57,068 bases of DNA from an uncultured bacterium (GTDB lineage Bacteria; Nitrospirota; Thermodesulfovibrionia; Thermodesulfovibrionales; CALJEL01): positions 1 through 57,068 of the forward strand of contig CALJEL010000008.1 of the NCBI GenBank assembly GCA_938074335.1, read 5' to 3'. Below are positions 18,838 to 28,551 of this stretch, in pieces. A program made the position numbers and the translations under genes. A model generated the notes under the pieces. The model had not been told where the DNA came from. It saw only the letters and a program-made list of their open reading frames with translations, and did no database searches. How positions within the stretch are numbered: position 1 is the stretch's first letter; every line of letters starts with the position of its first letter.

Positions 18838-19703
18838 TTATTGAGTCCTGTTTTCAGTCTTCCCTCAAGGTCATCAATAAACTGCCTTGCTGTCCTTCCT
18901 GAATAGCTTCCATGGCTGAGTGCCCATTGAAGGGCCTGGGTTCTGACAATCTCTGGGTCTATCTGAATATTTCTTAAAAAAATATAGTTGGATATTATCT
19001 CAAGATAGGTATCCTGGTCAAAGTTGTAAAATCCGAGCCTCAGCCCGAACCTGTCACTGAGGGAAAGTTTCTCCTCGAGGGATTCCTGAGGATGGAGTTC
19101 TGCATTGGATATATCAGGAAGATTCTCTCTTACCCTCTCAGGTATAAGATGCCTCCTGTTGGAGGTGGCATATATGGCTATGTTCTCATGTCTCTTCTCA
19201 AGCCCGCCTTCAAGCACAGCCTTCAGTGTCCTGTAAGACCTCTCCTCTTCATCAAAGGAAAGGTCATCACAGAAGATTATAAACTTCTCCTTTCTCTTTT
19301 TAATTAGCTCTGATATCTCAGGGATATAAAAGAGAAGGTCTCTTGGTACCTCCAGCATCCTGAGACCCCTGGTATGATATTCATTGAGCAAGGCCTTTAC
19401 AGAGGAGGACTTCCCTGTGCCCCTCGGACCAAAAAGAAGGACATTGTTATAGGGAAGGCCATTAAGGAATTGCTCGGTATTCTGTATGAGTCTTTCAATA
19501 ATCCAGTCTATACCCTTTAGTTCTGAGAACCTTACCGGGTCCGGTCTTTCTATCCCGGTGATCACAGGGCTACCATGTCTCAAGGCCACCCTGAAGGCAA
19601 CATATCTATCAAGGATTGTTTCATCAATAGCAGGTGCAAATATATTAATGAGTCTATCGATGGATTCATTAAGTCTTCTGATCTCATTGATAAGTATATC
19701 CAT
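18834..19703 (-). CDS. DUF815-family AAA ATPase
   Basis: 289-aa P-loop ATPase of the DUF815 (COG2607) group. Walker A is LLFGPRGTGKSS (~90-101), Walker B is KFIIFCDDLSF (~140-150), with sensor-like IAYATSNRRHLIPER following. An N-terminal LNESIDRLINIF helix precedes it. Substrate is unknown for the family. It lies between rpoD and the YihY-cNMP fusion with overlaps or short gaps, so it belongs to the tail of the macromolecular-synthesis operon. Confidence 0.92.
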   Translation of the reverse strand: MDILINEIRRLNESIDRLINIFAPAIDETILDRYVAFRVALRHGSPVITGIERPDPVRFSELKGIDWIIERLIQNTEQFLNGLPYNNVLLFGPRGTGKSSSVKALLNEYHTRGLRMLEVPRDLLFYIPEISELIKKRKEKFIIFCDDLSFDEEERSYRTLKAVLEGGLEKRHENIAIYATSNRRHLIPERVRENLPDISNAELHPQESLEEKLSLSDRFGLRLGFYNFDQDTYLEIISNYIFLRNIQIDPEIVRTQALQWALSHGSYSGRTARQFIDDLEGRLKTGLNK

Positions 19704-19715
19704 ATCCCGGGGATA

Positions 19716-21284
19716 TTATCTTAATTCAATGAATTCACTGAGCCATTTTGTCCTGGATGGATGTTTCAGTTTTCTTATTGCCTTTGCTTCAATCTGTCTC
19801 ACCCTCTCCCTTGTAACCGAAAACTCTTCTCCCACCTCCTCAAGGGTCATGGGTGCATCCTCTCCGATGCCAAATCTCTTCCTTATGACAGCCTCTTCCT
19901 TATCATTCAGGGTTCCAAGCACCTTATCAATCTGTGCCTTGAGGTCCTGCCTTACAGCATGGTCAAAGGGAGAAGGGGTTGAGTTATCCTCAATAAAATC
20001 TATAAGCTGGGAATCTTCCTCCTCACCAATGGGTGTCTCAAGAGAGATTGGTTCCTTTGTGACCTTCAATATGTTTTTTACCTTCTCAGGTGGCATCTTC
20101 AGTTTCTCTGCCAGCTCATCCACAGAAGGCTCCCTGCCATTTGCCTGGACAAAATCCCTTGTTGCCCTTGTTATCCTGTTGATGGTCTCCACCATGTGAA
20201 CTGGTATCCTTATAGTCCTTGACTGGTCTGCCAGTGCCCTCGTGATTGCCTGTCTTATCCACCATGTAGCATAGGTGCTGAATTTATATCCCCTCTTATA
20301 TTCAAATTTATCAACTGCCTTCATAAGACCAATATTGCCCTCCTGTATAAGGTCAGCAAAGCTGAGCCCCCTTCCAATATATCTCTTTGCGATACTAATA
20401 ACAAGTCTGAGATTTGCCTCTATAAGGGCAGATTTTGACAGGATCACCATATCCTCTCCCTTAATAAGGGTTTCATAGGCCCTTTTCATGTCCTGAAGCC
20501 TTATACCAAGGATCGTTTCTCTTCTTTTAAGCTCTTTTTCAATCTCAAGATATTCATCAATGAGTTTCTGGATATCTTCTCTGCAGGACCTGGTTGTTCT
20601 TTTGGGGATACCACATTTAATTATCTTACTTAGATTATATCCTCTTGCACTCAGTGATTTTTTAATTGATGAGATCCTCTTTGAAAGGTCATATATGATC
20701 TGATAATTCCTTTTAAACTCATCAGCAAAGGTTAAAACAACTGAATCTCTAAGACCTAAATCCTTTATAATGGATATAATCTCCTCTCTGTTCTTATTCA
20801 GGGACTCAATTACAGAGCTGTTCTTCAGGGATGAATCATTTTTTAATCTGGCAAGAAGCTGTTTTCTTTTTTTAAGTAATTCCCCTATCTTCAGGGTTGC
20901 CTTATAGAATCTTTCTCTTTCCTCAAGCAGTTCTTCCTCTATCTCATCGTCACAATTACTGAGGATATCTTTAAGTGGTGCCTCTCCATTTCTTGCAAGC
21001 TCACCGAGCTCAACAATCTTCTTAAGTGCAAAGGGCATGGAGAATATTACCTTCATCACGAGTTCTTTGCCATCTTCTATCTTCTTTGCAATCTCCACCT
21101 CCCCTTCTCTTGTAAGAAGTGGAACGCTTCCCATTTCTTTGAGGTAAACCTTGAGAGGTTCATACTCTGCCTCTCTCTCTTCAATCTCTGGCTCAAGTAA
21201 TTTATCAAGAGACTCTTCATCTTCCTCCCCAAGGATGTCTATATCCTTTTCTTCAAAATCATCTAAGTAATCTATATAACCCAT
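19716..21284 (-). CDS. rpoD: RNA polymerase primary sigma factor RpoD
   Basis: 522-aa sigma-70. Region 1.2 ([20 protein letters not shown]), non-conserved region ~120-270, region 2 ([41 protein letters not shown]), region 3 ([11 protein letters not shown]) and region 4 HTH ([30 protein letters not shown]). All the signatures of a group 1 (housekeeping) factor are intact. Follows dnaG by 4 bp in the classic rpsU-dnaG-rpoD arrangement. Confidence 0.98.
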   Translation of the reverse strand: MGYIDYLDDFEEKDIDILGEEDEESLDKLLEPEIEEREAEYEPLKVYLKEMGSVPLLTREGEVEIAKKIEDGKELVMKVIFSMPFALKKIVELGELARNGEAPLKDILSNCDDEIEEELLEERERFYKATLKIGELLKKRKQLLARLKNDSSLKNSSVIESLNKNREEIISIIKDLGLRDSVVLTFADEFKRNYQIIYDLSKRISSIKKSLSARGYNLSKIIKCGIPKRTTRSCREDIQKLIDEYLEIEKELKRRETILGIRLQDMKRAYETLIKGEDMVILSKSALIEANLRLVISIAKRYIGRGLSFADLIQEGNIGLMKAVDKFEYKRGYKFSTYATWWIRQAITRALADQSRTIRIPVHMVETINRITRATRDFVQANGREPSVDELAEKLKMPPEKVKNILKVTKEPISLETPIGEEEDSQLIDFIEDNSTPSPFDHAVRQDLKAQIDKVLGTLNDKEEAVIRKRFGIGEDAPMTLEEVGEEFSVTRERVRQIEAKAIRKLKHPSRTKWLSEFIELR

Positions 21285-21288
21285 ATTA

Positions 21289-23079
21289 TTAAAATGGTGA
21301 AGGAGTGATGGTCCTCCTTAGTCCCTGAATCATTGTTTTTTCTTTTATCAGTTTATTCAATAAAATAAGGTCATTCCTCCTTCTTGCATCTGCAATTAAT
21401 CTATCCATTATCCTCAGCCTTATCTGTTTCAGACAATCTGATATTAATCTATCAATGCCTTCCTCATCAAGATAGGTATTGAATGTAAGTCTGGCAATCA
21501 GGTGTTGAAGCCCCTGTACTTTTTCCTCTGTCTCCTCCATATCCCTGTTAAGCTGATTTATCAGCTCCTGTAAGAGGATCTTCCCATCATCCTTTAAAAG
21601 GGAGGGATTTTGGGCACAAAGATCCACAATAAGACTGTAAAGTTTTCTTAAATCTTCCTCTTCAATATCCTCTGGTTTAAGACCTTTGAGGATCAGCTCT
21701 GCCCTTTCAGGAAATTGAAGGATTGCTGCCACAAGAAGTGTCTCTGGACTCAGTGCCTTCAACACACTGGTCTTTGCACCTGAACTTGCAACTGATGGTG
21801 AGGTAGCGGTTTTTGACCTGCCTGCCTGTGTTGCCCTTAATCTTCTTATTTCTTCAATTAAAAACTCCTCCTTAAGACCTGCTGCATGAGAAAGGTTTTT
21901 TATATATTCTGCCCTTATAAGGGGATCTTCAATACAGGCGATAAGACCTGTAAATTCTCGCAGCATCTCAACACTATCACCCTTTTCAGTTATCTTCATA
22001 TAAAAATCCACAAGCCCCAGAGGTGTTTCAAGGATTCCCTTAAGCTCTGATGCCCCTCTCTTTTTCAAGAAGCTATCAGGATCCTCTCCCTCAGGAAGGA
22101 GGGCAATCAATGGCCTTATGGAATGCTGAAGCAGGATGGGCAGGGATCGCTTAGCTGCAGAAATGCCAGCATTATCGCCATCATAAAGAAGTATTATCTT
22201 CTCGGTGAGTTTCTTAAGAAGCATTATCTGTTTTTCTGTGAGGGCTGTACCAAGAGGTGCAATGACATTTGTAAAGCCGTACTGATGACACATTATCACA
22301 TCAAGATAGCCCTCTGTTATAACAGCAAAACCGTATTTTTTTATACCATCCTTTGCCTGAAAGAGCCCAAAGAGATTCTCTCCCTTTTTAAAAAGAGGGG
22401 TTTCTGGAGAATTTATATATTTGGGAAGACCATCGTCCATTACCCGTCCGCCAAATCCTATGATATTACCCTGAAGATTATGAATGGGAAATATTATCCT
22501 TCCCCTGAAGAGGTCGTAACTTCCTTTCTCTGAATAACTTATAAGACCAGCCTCTTTTATATCTGCTTCCTTGAACCCCTTATTCTTGAGATACACGAAA
22601 AGAGAATCCCAGTCCCTGGGAGCAAAGCCAAGGGAAAAGATCTTTATGCTATCTGGAGAGAGCTGTCTCTTTAAAATGAGATAATCAAGGGCCTCCTGAT
22701 TTTTATTGAGATTCTCTTTATAGAATTCCTGAGCCTCTGAGAGTATGGAGCTTATAATGGACTGCTTATTATAATCGGACTTTATCTGTAAAGGGCTATA
22801 TTCAATGCCCGCTCTTCTGGCAAGCCTCTCAAGGGTCTCTGGGAAGCTTAGGTTTTCTATCTTCCTTATAAAGGTGATTATATCACCACCTTCTCCACAG
22901 CCAAAGCAGTAGTAGAATTGTTTTGAAGGGCTTACTGTAAAGGAAGGTGTTTTTTCCGAATGAAAGGGGCAGAGGCCTTTAAAGTTTGATCCTGCTCTTT
23001 TGAGATTCACATAATCAGAAATTACATCAACAATATCGAGACGCAACTTGATTTCATTAAGTATGTCTGTCTGTCTCAT
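21289..23079 (-). CDS. dnaG: DNA primase DnaG
   Basis: 596-aa replicative primase. Zinc finger [11 protein letters not shown]...CFGC (CHC2, residues ~37-62), RNA polymerase/TOPRIM core with TEGYLDVIM and LLYDGDNAG (~250-315), and a C-terminal DnaB-interaction-like helical region. AAGGAGACGC precedes the ATG. Sits between the Nif3-like gene and rpoD. Confidence 0.98.
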   Translation of the reverse strand: MRQTDILNEIKLRLDIVDVISDYVNLKRAGSNFKGLCPFHSEKTPSFTVSPSKQFYYCFGCGEGGDIITFIRKIENLSFPETLERLARRAGIEYSPLQIKSDYNKQSIISSILSEAQEFYKENLNKNQEALDYLILKRQLSPDSIKIFSLGFAPRDWDSLFVYLKNKGFKEADIKEAGLISYSEKGSYDLFRGRIIFPIHNLQGNIIGFGGRVMDDGLPKYINSPETPLFKKGENLFGLFQAKDGIKKYGFAVITEGYLDVIMCHQYGFTNVIAPLGTALTEKQIMLLKKLTEKIILLYDGDNAGISAAKRSLPILLQHSIRPLIALLPEGEDPDSFLKKRGASELKGILETPLGLVDFYMKITEKGDSVEMLREFTGLIACIEDPLIRAEYIKNLSHAAGLKEEFLIEEIRRLRATQAGRSKTATSPSVASSGAKTSVLKALSPETLLVAAILQFPERAELILKGLKPEDIEEEDLRKLYSLIVDLCAQNPSLLKDDGKILLQELINQLNRDMEETEEKVQGLQHLIARLTFNTYLDEEGIDRLISDCLKQIRLRIMDRLIADARRRNDLILLNKLIKEKTMIQGLRRTITPSPF

Positions 23080-23088
23080 GCGTCTCCT

Positions 23089-24048
23089 TTATGTGTTCTT
23101 TCTCTTTATTCTTTTAAATCCTGAACACTCAAGGACCTCAATATCCCCATCCAGTATCTCGTCAAGGAGAAGATTCATCCCGAGATTATCACTGGCAATA
23201 TGCCCGGCAATCACAACATTAAGATGATGCTTTTCAGCCTCCTTTCTGTGTTCTTCGCTGAGATGCATGGCAACAATAGTATTTATCCCTGAATTTGTAA
23301 TATTCTGGAATATATCCTTTGAACCCTCTGTACCACCTGTCATATCAACAAATATCCTTCCAGCCTTCCTCTGCGGAGAACCAGTCAATATCTTTGGTCC
23401 AGCACCGTTTCTGGCACCCTCTTTATATTCAGGTATCTCCCTGAGAAGTTCAATAATCTCACCAATGGTATAGGGCCTTTTTTGCTCAAAGAGCCTCTGC
23501 AGATATGTAGCCACCATGTTGTCAGCAGGGGTATGAAGGCATGCAAAGGGTATATCAAGAAGTCGGGCTGTATCCACTGCCCTTGTATGATTATAGGGCA
23601 TGAGCTTCCTTTCAACCTCTTTTATCCTTGCATCCATAAGGTCTTCAGCCACATTTATAGGTACCCCGAATCTCTGCAGTATATCTGCCTGCATCCTCAT
23701 CACCTGATAGAGATTTGCATAAGCCCTTCCCTCAGGATGATGGGAAAGAACCAGATCCAGTGGTTTGCCCCTTTGTCTTAAGGTCTCAGCAAGGAGTATC
23801 TCACCTACTTCTATATCAATACCTACAAGTATTGTCCTGATACTCCTTTCAGTGTCACCCCACAGGAGCCTTGAGTCTGCATAAGGATTGTGAAGCAAGT
23901 CCCGGTCAAAATATTCCCTTTCATCTGGTTTAAGGGACTCATAGTCTTTTTTTCTTGCTTGAAGCTCTCTTTCTACCTGTTCGGCTCCTCGAGGGTCATT
24001 TTCTATTGCAATCTTAATTGCCTTTTCAATAAGCTCACCGATCTTCAT
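23089..24048 (-). CDS. Nif3/YbgI-like dinuclear metal-centre protein
   Basis: About 319 aa, the long form of the NIF3 (NGG1p-interacting factor) family. Metal-centre motifs are visible: LSHHPEGRAY, HTPADNM and VVIAGHIASDNLG near the C-terminus. The track start at 24084 is a TTG inside yqeY; I prefer the ATG at 24048 (MKIGELIEKAIKIAI), which begins at the natural family N-terminus, with GGGGAAAA upstream. Function is undefined; the family has been linked to GTP cyclohydrolase-like folds and metal binding. Its insertion between yqeY and dnaG is unusual but the gene is clearly in the operon. Confidence 0.88.
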   Translation of the reverse strand: MKIGELIEKAIKIAIENDPRGAEQVERELQARKKDYESLKPDEREYFDRDLLHNPYADSRLLWGDTERSIRTILVGIDIEVGEILLAETLRQRGKPLDLVLSHHPEGRAYANLYQVMRMQADILQRFGVPINVAEDLMDARIKEVERKLMPYNHTRAVDTARLLDIPFACLHTPADNMVATYLQRLFEQKRPYTIGEIIELLREIPEYKEGARNGAGPKILTGSPQRKAGRIFVDMTGGTEGSKDIFQNITNSGINTIVAMHLSEEHRKEAEKHHLNVVIAGHIASDNLGMNLLLDEILDGDIEVLECSGFKRIKRKNT

Positions 24049-24064
24049 GCTGTTTTCTTTTCCC

Positions 24065-24520
24065 CTACTCTTTAGAACCTTCAAGTATCTCCTTTACCCG
24101 CTGGTTTACAAACTTCCCATCAGCCATTCCTTTAAGCCTCGGCATAACCGCCTTCATAACCTTCCCCATATCCTGAAGACCCTTTGCTGATAACTCCTTT
24201 ATAGTGGCCCTTATAATATCATCTATCTCTTCAGGAGAAAGCTGTTCTGGTAGATAGGACATAAGGATCTCAAGCTCCTTTCTTTCCGCTTCTGCAAGGT
24301 CAAGCCTTCCTGCCTTCCCATACTGTTCTATAGAATCCTTCCTCTGCTTTATCTGGGATGAAATAACAGCAATACAATCATCGTCATTAAGTGGCCTCAT
24401 GAATTCTATCTCTTTATTTTTGAGGGCAGACTTCAGGAGTCTAAGGACAGAGATCCTGCTTTTATCCCCGGATTTTAAGGCAATTTTAAAGTCTTCTTCA
24501 ATCTTATTTAGAAGGGGCAT
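24065..24520 (-). CDS. yqeY: GatB/YqeY domain protein
   Basis: 151-aa YqeY: tRNA-binding helical domain shared with the C-terminus of GatB. Recognised by SVLRLLKSALKNKEIE and the conserved tail LQDMGKVMKAVMPRLKGMADGK. Its ATG overlaps the rpsU stop by one base, the usual rpsU-yqeY coupling. Confidence 0.95.
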   Translation of the reverse strand: MPLLNKIEEDFKIALKSGDKSRISVLRLLKSALKNKEIEFMRPLNDDDCIAVISSQIKQRKDSIEQYGKAGRLDLAEAERKELEILMSYLPEQLSPEEIDDIIRATIKELSAKGLQDMGKVMKAVMPRLKGMADGKFVNQRVKEILEGSKE

Positions 24521-24720
24521 TATTTTGCTGCAAGCTGCTTTAATTTCTTCAGGGCCTTTTTACGTGCAGCAAGGGCCTTCTTCTTTTTCTTTACAGAAGG
24601 CTTTTCGTAATGTTCCCTCTTTTTTATCTCAGAAAGAATGCCTTCCCTCTCGCACTGTTTCTTAAACTTCTTCAGTGCATTCTCAAAGGATTCGCTCTCT
24701 TTTACATTTACAGAGGGCAA
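24520..24720 (-). CDS. rpsU: 30S ribosomal protein S21
   Basis: 66-aa S21. The track extends upstream to 24798, but the family start motif [24 protein letters not shown] begins next to a TTG at 24720 that carries a strong AAGGAGGG Shine-Dalgarno 8-9 nt upstream. A promoter lies between this TTG and the track start, which makes the longer form untenable. The basic C-terminus ([23 protein letters not shown]) is normal. Leads the macromolecular-synthesis operon. Confidence 0.95.
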   Translation of the reverse strand: MPSVNVKESESFENALKKFKKQCEREGILSEIKKREHYEKPSVKKKKKALAARKKALKKLKQLAAK

Positions 24721-24756
24721 GTCTCTCTCCCTCCTTCCTTTTTTAAAATTTTTATA

Positions 24757-24785
24757 CTTTAACAGGTGGATATTCCCCTTGTCAA
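24757..24785 (-). promoter_or_regulatory. Promoter of the rpsU-yqeY-nif3-dnaG-rpoD operon
   Basis: Minus-strand TTGACA (24780-24785), 17-bp spacer, TTAAAG -10 (24757-24762; an alternative TAAAGT gives 18 bp). Transcription would start about 25-30 bp before the rpsU TTG, leaving room for its Shine-Dalgarno. Confidence 0.6.
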
Positions 24786-24818
24786 TAGAGTCTGACATCC
24801 CTCTCTTGCCGATACCCT

Positions 24819-25134
24819 ACTGGCAGGCTGCCTCAAAGTAGAGCCACAGTGCGATAGTGCTACAGTGCGACAGCACACCTGACGGTGAAGTGAGTTAGTG
24901 AGTTAGTGAGTTAGTGAATTAGTGAATTAGTGAATTAGAAAATACTAACTCACTTGCATACTAACTCACTACTTTAGCTCTGTCGCTCTATTAAGGTGTC
25001 GCAGGCGGGGTCCCCAGAAAATCGTTAGATTTTTTTGGTGTTAGTATTGCCTTTACAGCACGGACTGAAGGTCTTCACCCCGTGCTGTAGCCTGCCAGTT
25101 TTATTGAAAGGATTATTATAAATTGCTATCGGCA
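24819..25134 (+). repeat. Mosaic palindromic intergenic repeat, copy R2
   Basis: Left end ACTGGCAGGCTGCCTCAAAG and right end CTGCCAGTTTTATTG...TTGCTATCGGCA match the family. The interior holds six near-perfect 8-bp units GTGAGTTA/GTGAATTA (24890-24937), the conserved GGTGTCGCAGGCGGGG block, a decayed CCCCAGAAAATC hairpin and an inverted repeat around GCACGG...CCGTGC. It fills much of the ~580-bp rpsU-clpC intergenic gap; the clpC promoter lies downstream of it. The 79-aa ORF here is an artefact. Confidence 0.85.
24890..24937. repeat. Six-copy 8-bp tandem array inside R2
   Basis: Three GTGAGTTA units followed by three GTGAATTA units, in perfect register. Similar octamers recur, in either orientation, in R6 (~32.97 kb) and R7 (~41.18 kb). 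Variable-number behaviour is likely. Confidence 0.9.
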
Positions 25135-25216
25135 CTTTGAGGGACATTTTTTGCATTTTTATAAATCTCTTATTAAAAGTGGCAACAGTAGAAAGACTCA
25201 CGAGTAAAAGGGGTAA

Positions 25217-25246
25217 TTGACAGTTCTGGCATAAAAGAAGTATTAT
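25217..25246 (+). promoter_or_regulatory. Sigma-70 promoter of clpC
   Basis: TTGACA (25217-25222) and TATTAT (25241-25246) separated by 18 bp, about 60 bp before the clpC ATG. No CIRCE-type inverted repeat or CtsR-like heptad is visible nearby. Confidence 0.6.
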
Positions 25247-25305
25247 GAAAAAGGAGATGAACATGACAATTATAAACCTTAATAAAGGTAAAAATGGGGT
25301 GATGT

Positions 25306-27741
25306 ATGTTTGACCGGTTTACAGAGAGGGGTAGAAGGGTCATAATATTTGCGAGGGAAGAGGCGGAAAAGAGAAATAACGATTATCTCGGAACAGAACA
25401 TCTCTTGCTTGCACTCCTCAGAGAAGAAGACGGCCTGCCGGTTTTAATCCTGAAAAAGATGGGGCTTTCCATAGAGGAAATCAGGATGGAAGTGGAAAGG
25501 ACCCTGCCTGTTGGTACAAATGTCCTGACCTTTGGAGAGATACCCTTTACTCCGAGGGCAAAAAAGGTCCTTGAACTTGCTATAGAAGAGGCAAGATTAC
25601 TTGGGCATAACTATATTGGAAGCGAACATCTATTGCTCGGGATTCTTAGAGAAGAAGAAGGTATAGCAGGAAAGATATTAAGAAGTCTTGGCGCAAATCT
25701 TCTCGGAGCAAGACAGCTTGCTATAAATCTTTCCGTAAGGCCCAGCATGGTCACAAAGGACAGGAGGCATCATACACCTGTTCTTGATGAATTTGGCAGA
25801 GACCTGACCCAGATGGCAAGGGAGGGAAAGCTTGATCCTGTTATTGGAAGGGAAGAAGAGATAGAGAGGATATTGCAGATACTTGGAAGGAGAATCAAAA
25901 ATAACCCTGTTCTCATAGGAGAGCCAGGAGTAGGAAAGACAGCAATTGTGGAAGGTCTTGCTCAGAGAATAGTTGCAGGAGATGTCCCCGAGCATCTTAT
26001 AGGAAAGAGGATTGTTTCTCTTGATCTCGGTGCATTGATAGCAGGAACAAAGTACAGGGGTCAGTTTGAAGAAAGGATAAAGCTCGTGATGAAGGAGATC
26101 ATGCAGTCTGACAATATAATACTTTTTGTTGACGAGCTTCATACCTTGATAGGTGCTGGTGCTGCAGAGGGTTCTGTAGATGCATCCAGCATGCTCAAGC
26201 CTGCACTTGCACGAGGTGAGATTAAATGCATAGGAGCAACAACCCTTGATGAGTACAGAAAATATATAGAAAAAGATGGAGCCCTTGAAAGGAGATTTCA
26301 GCCTGTTTATGTCCAGCCACCAACTGCAGAGGAAACGGTGGAGATACTCAAGGGGCTCAAGAGTAAGTATGAGAGCCATCACAAGGTAAAGATCACCAGT
26401 GAAGCCATTCAGGCAGCTGTGGAACTATCCGAAAGATACATAACAGACCGTTACCTTCCTGACAAAGCTATAGATGTAATTGATGAAACAGGCTCAAGAC
26501 TGAAATTAAAAAAGAACACTCCACCAAAAGAATTAAAAGACCTTGAGCTTGACCTTATGAGAATCGCTAAAGAAAAGAATTTATATATGAAGCTTCACGA
26601 TTATGAAAAGGCCAGTGAACTCAAGATTGAAGAAGATAAGCTGAGACGTATATATGATACACTTTCCAAAAAGTGGCGCTCTCAGCTTTCAAATGAAATA
26701 CCAATTATGACAGAAGAGGATGTAGCTTATACAGTATCCATGATGACAGGTATACCATTGCTGAAGCTTGAGGAAAAGGAATCAGAAAAGCTTCTCAGGA
26801 TGGAAGAGGAACTGCATAAAAGGATAGTTGCTCAGGAAGAGGCTATAAAGGCTGTTTCAAGGGCGATAAGAAGGTCAAGGGCAGGCCTTAAGAGCAAGAA
26901 CAGACCTATTGGCTCCTTCTTCTTCCTTGGTCCTACAGGGGTGGGGAAGACCGAGCTTGCAAAGGCACTTGCAGAGTTTCTCTTCAATAATGAAAATGCC
27001 CTTATAAAGATTGATATGTCTGAATACATGGAGAGGTTTAATGTGTCAAGACTTACAGGAGCCCCTCCAGGATATGTGGGGTATGAAGAAGGTGGTCAGC
27101 TTACGGAGAAGATAAGGAAGAAGCCTTATTCCGTAGTCCTTTTTGATGAGATAGAAAAGGCACACCCTGATGTATTCAATATCCTGCTACAGATACTTGA
27201 CGAGGGTGTGCTCACAGATAGCTTTGGAAGAAAGGTTGATTTTAAAAATACCGTAATCATAATGACATCTAATGTTGGAGCAAAGATCATAGAGAAGGAA
27301 ACCCCGCTTGGTTTCCAGAAGTCTGATTCAGAGGATCGATACAGGAGGATAAAGGAACATGTCCTCAATGAATTAAAGCGTGTATTTAACCCTGAGTTTT
27401 TAAACAGGGTTGATGAGATAGTGGTCTTCCATCCTCTCGAGAAAGGGCATCTCCTTGAGATACTTGACATGCTTATAGGCCAGCTGAATGCTCAGCTTTC
27501 TCAGAGGGGTCTGTATCTTGAAGTCGATGATAAGGTCAAGGAGTGGATACTTGAACACTATTATCAGCCTATGTATGGAGCAAGACCGATGAGAAGGGCC
27601 ATCCAGAAGGTTATTGAAGAACCTCTTGCAGAGGAGTTTATAAAAGGAAGATTCACCGAACCTGAAAAGATCAAGGTAACTATAGAAAATGATAGTCCTG
27701 TATTCCAGGTTGAAGAAGAAAGTCTTGTTGAGACAGGGTAA
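25306..27741 (+). CDS. clpC: ATP-dependent Clp protease ATP-binding subunit ClpC
   Basis: 811-aa class I Clp/Hsp100 unfoldase. Two Clp-N repeats (residues ~1-145), AAA-1 with GEPGVGKTA and [12 protein letters not shown], a UVR-containing middle segment ([16 protein letters not shown], ~430), AAA-2 with [14 protein letters not shown] and [12 protein letters not shown], and a ClpB-D2-small C-terminus. The UVR/M domain marks ClpC rather than ClpB or ClpA. It feeds substrates to ClpP. The ATG lies in GGGGTGATGTATG; a tiny in-frame-independent ORF overlaps its start. No mcsA/mcsB/ctsR in the window. Confidence 0.97.
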   Translation: MFDRFTERGRRVIIFAREEAEKRNNDYLGTEHLLLALLREEDGLPVLILKKMGLSIEEIRMEVERTLPVGTNVLTFGEIPFTPRAKKVLELAIEEARLLGHNYIGSEHLLLGILREEEGIAGKILRSLGANLLGARQLAINLSVRPSMVTKDRRHHTPVLDEFGRDLTQMAREGKLDPVIGREEEIERILQILGRRIKNNPVLIGEPGVGKTAIVEGLAQRIVAGDVPEHLIGKRIVSLDLGALIAGTKYRGQFEERIKLVMKEIMQSDNIILFVDELHTLIGAGAAEGSVDASSMLKPALARGEIKCIGATTLDEYRKYIEKDGALERRFQPVYVQPPTAEETVEILKGLKSKYESHHKVKITSEAIQAAVELSERYITDRYLPDKAIDVIDETGSRLKLKKNTPPKELKDLELDLMRIAKEKNLYMKLHDYEKASELKIEEDKLRRIYDTLSKKWRSQLSNEIPIMTEEDVAYTVSMMTGIPLLKLEEKESEKLLRMEEELHKRIVAQEEAIKAVSRAIRRSRAGLKSKNRPIGSFFFLGPTGVGKTELAKALAEFLFNNENALIKIDMSEYMERFNVSRLTGAPPGYVGYEEGGQLTEKIRKKPYSVVLFDEIEKAHPDVFNILLQILDEGVLTDSFGRKVDFKNTVIIMTSNVGAKIIEKETPLGFQKSDSEDRYRRIKEHVLNELKRVFNPEFLNRVDEIVVFHPLEKGHLLEILDMLIGQLNAQLSQRGLYLEVDDKVKEWILEHYYQPMYGARPMRRAIQKVIEEPLAEEFIKGRFTEPEKIKVTIENDSPVFQVEEESLVETG

Positions 27742-27817
27742 AATTCACTGAACCTGTATTGCAGGTTAAAGAAAAAAGCCGAGTTTTACCGATAGGACTG
27801 GATAAGGAATAGCAGTG

Positions 27818-27910
27818 TATGCCTCAAAGCCTTTATAAGAACGGTTCAAACGGTTTAAACAGTTCAAACAGTTTTAATTATAGGTGTTACGATAAAGGCT
27901 TTTCGGCATA
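27818..27910. repeat. 93-bp MITE-like element with 19-bp imperfect terminal inverted repeats (R3)
   Basis: TATGCCTCAAAGCCTTTAT (27818-27836) matches the complement of ATAAAGGCTTTTCGGCATA (27892-27910) at 17 of 19 positions. The TGCCTCAAAG motif is the same as in the left end of the larger repeats. The interior repeats GGTTCAAACGG-type motifs. It lies in the 213-bp gap between clpC and the TlpA-like gene. Confidence 0.75.
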
Positions 27911-27954
27911 CCCCTGTCATTCCCTACGCGGCAATCCATGGAGGAAGTCTTTTA

Positions 27955-28512
27955 ATGGCCAGAAGTAATAGATTGATTAAACTATTTGGCATTTTTATTT
28001 ATTTACTGTGTATAGCTATACCTTTCTATTCCTGTCAGAAAAAAGAAACAGGTGAGTTCCTCAAAGAGGGCTCAAAGGTACCAGCCTTTACACTCAGGGC
28101 AGCGGATGGCACAAGCATATGGAGCCTTGAAGAGAATAATGGCTCACTGGTGATCATTAATTTCTGGGCCACCTGGTGTCCGTCCTGCAAAGAGGAGATG
28201 CCCTCCATGCAGAGATTTTATAAAAAATTTAACGGAAATGGATTAAAGCTTATTACCGTTCTTTACAGGGATGACCCCTTTTCAGCCCTGAGCTTCATGA
28301 AGGAAATGCACTATGACTTTCCAGTTTTTGTAGACCCTGAATACAAGGCAGCCAGGATCTTTGGCCTCACCGGTGTGCCTGAAACTTATATAATTGCAAA
28401 GAATGGTATGCTTTTAAACAGGATTATCGGGCCCTTTGACTGGGATTCTCCAGATTTTAAGGAATATATAAAGGGTCTTTTATCAGAAACAGGGTCACCG
28501 AAAAGTCTCTGA
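27955..28512 (+). CDS. TlpA/ResA-like thioredoxin-fold lipoprotein
   Basis: 185 aa. N-terminal signal with a lipobox ending IPFYSCQKK, so it is probably a membrane-anchored periplasmic lipoprotein. Thioredoxin fold with INFWATWCPSCKEEMPSM (WCPSC active site) around residue 76 and the cis-Pro region TGVPETYI. Likely reduces protein or cytochrome disulfides, as in TlpA/ResA. The ATG follows TGGAGGAAG. It is followed by a strong hairpin and the DUF4416 gene. Confidence 0.9.
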   Translation: MARSNRLIKLFGIFIYLLCIAIPFYSCQKKETGEFLKEGSKVPAFTLRAADGTSIWSLEENNGSLVIINFWATWCPSCKEEMPSMQRFYKKFNGNGLKLITVLYRDDPFSALSFMKEMHYDFPVFVDPEYKAARIFGLTGVPETYIIAKNGMLLNRIIGPFDWDSPDFKEYIKGLLSETGSPKSL

Positions 28513-28517
28513 AGGGT

Positions 28518-28544
28518 CCCCGGAAAATCTTTGATTTTCCGGGG
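28518..28544 (+). repeat. CCCCGGAAAATC perfect 12-bp hairpin at the TlpA-DUF4416 junction (R4)
   Basis: CCCCGGAAAATC, a TTT loop and GATTTTCCGGGG form a perfect stem. The same hairpin type (CCCCAGAAAATC/GATTTTCTGGGG) is found within R1, R2 and R8. It may double as a terminator for the TlpA-like gene, although it is not followed by a T-run; it directly precedes the likely TTG start of the next gene. Confidence 0.8.
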
Positions 28545-28551
28545 TATTAGT

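Noticed and set aside
19486-20199. 237-aa plus ORF across the DUF815 and rpoD genes
   Set aside because: Shadow of the confident minus-strand genes; Ser/Leu-rich antisense translation.
25025-25264. 79-aa minus ORF between rpsU and clpC
   Set aside because: Lies within and next to repeat R2 and antisense to the clpC promoter; no start signal.
25678-26382. 234-aa minus ORF inside clpC
   Set aside because: Antisense shadow of the clpC AAA-1 region.
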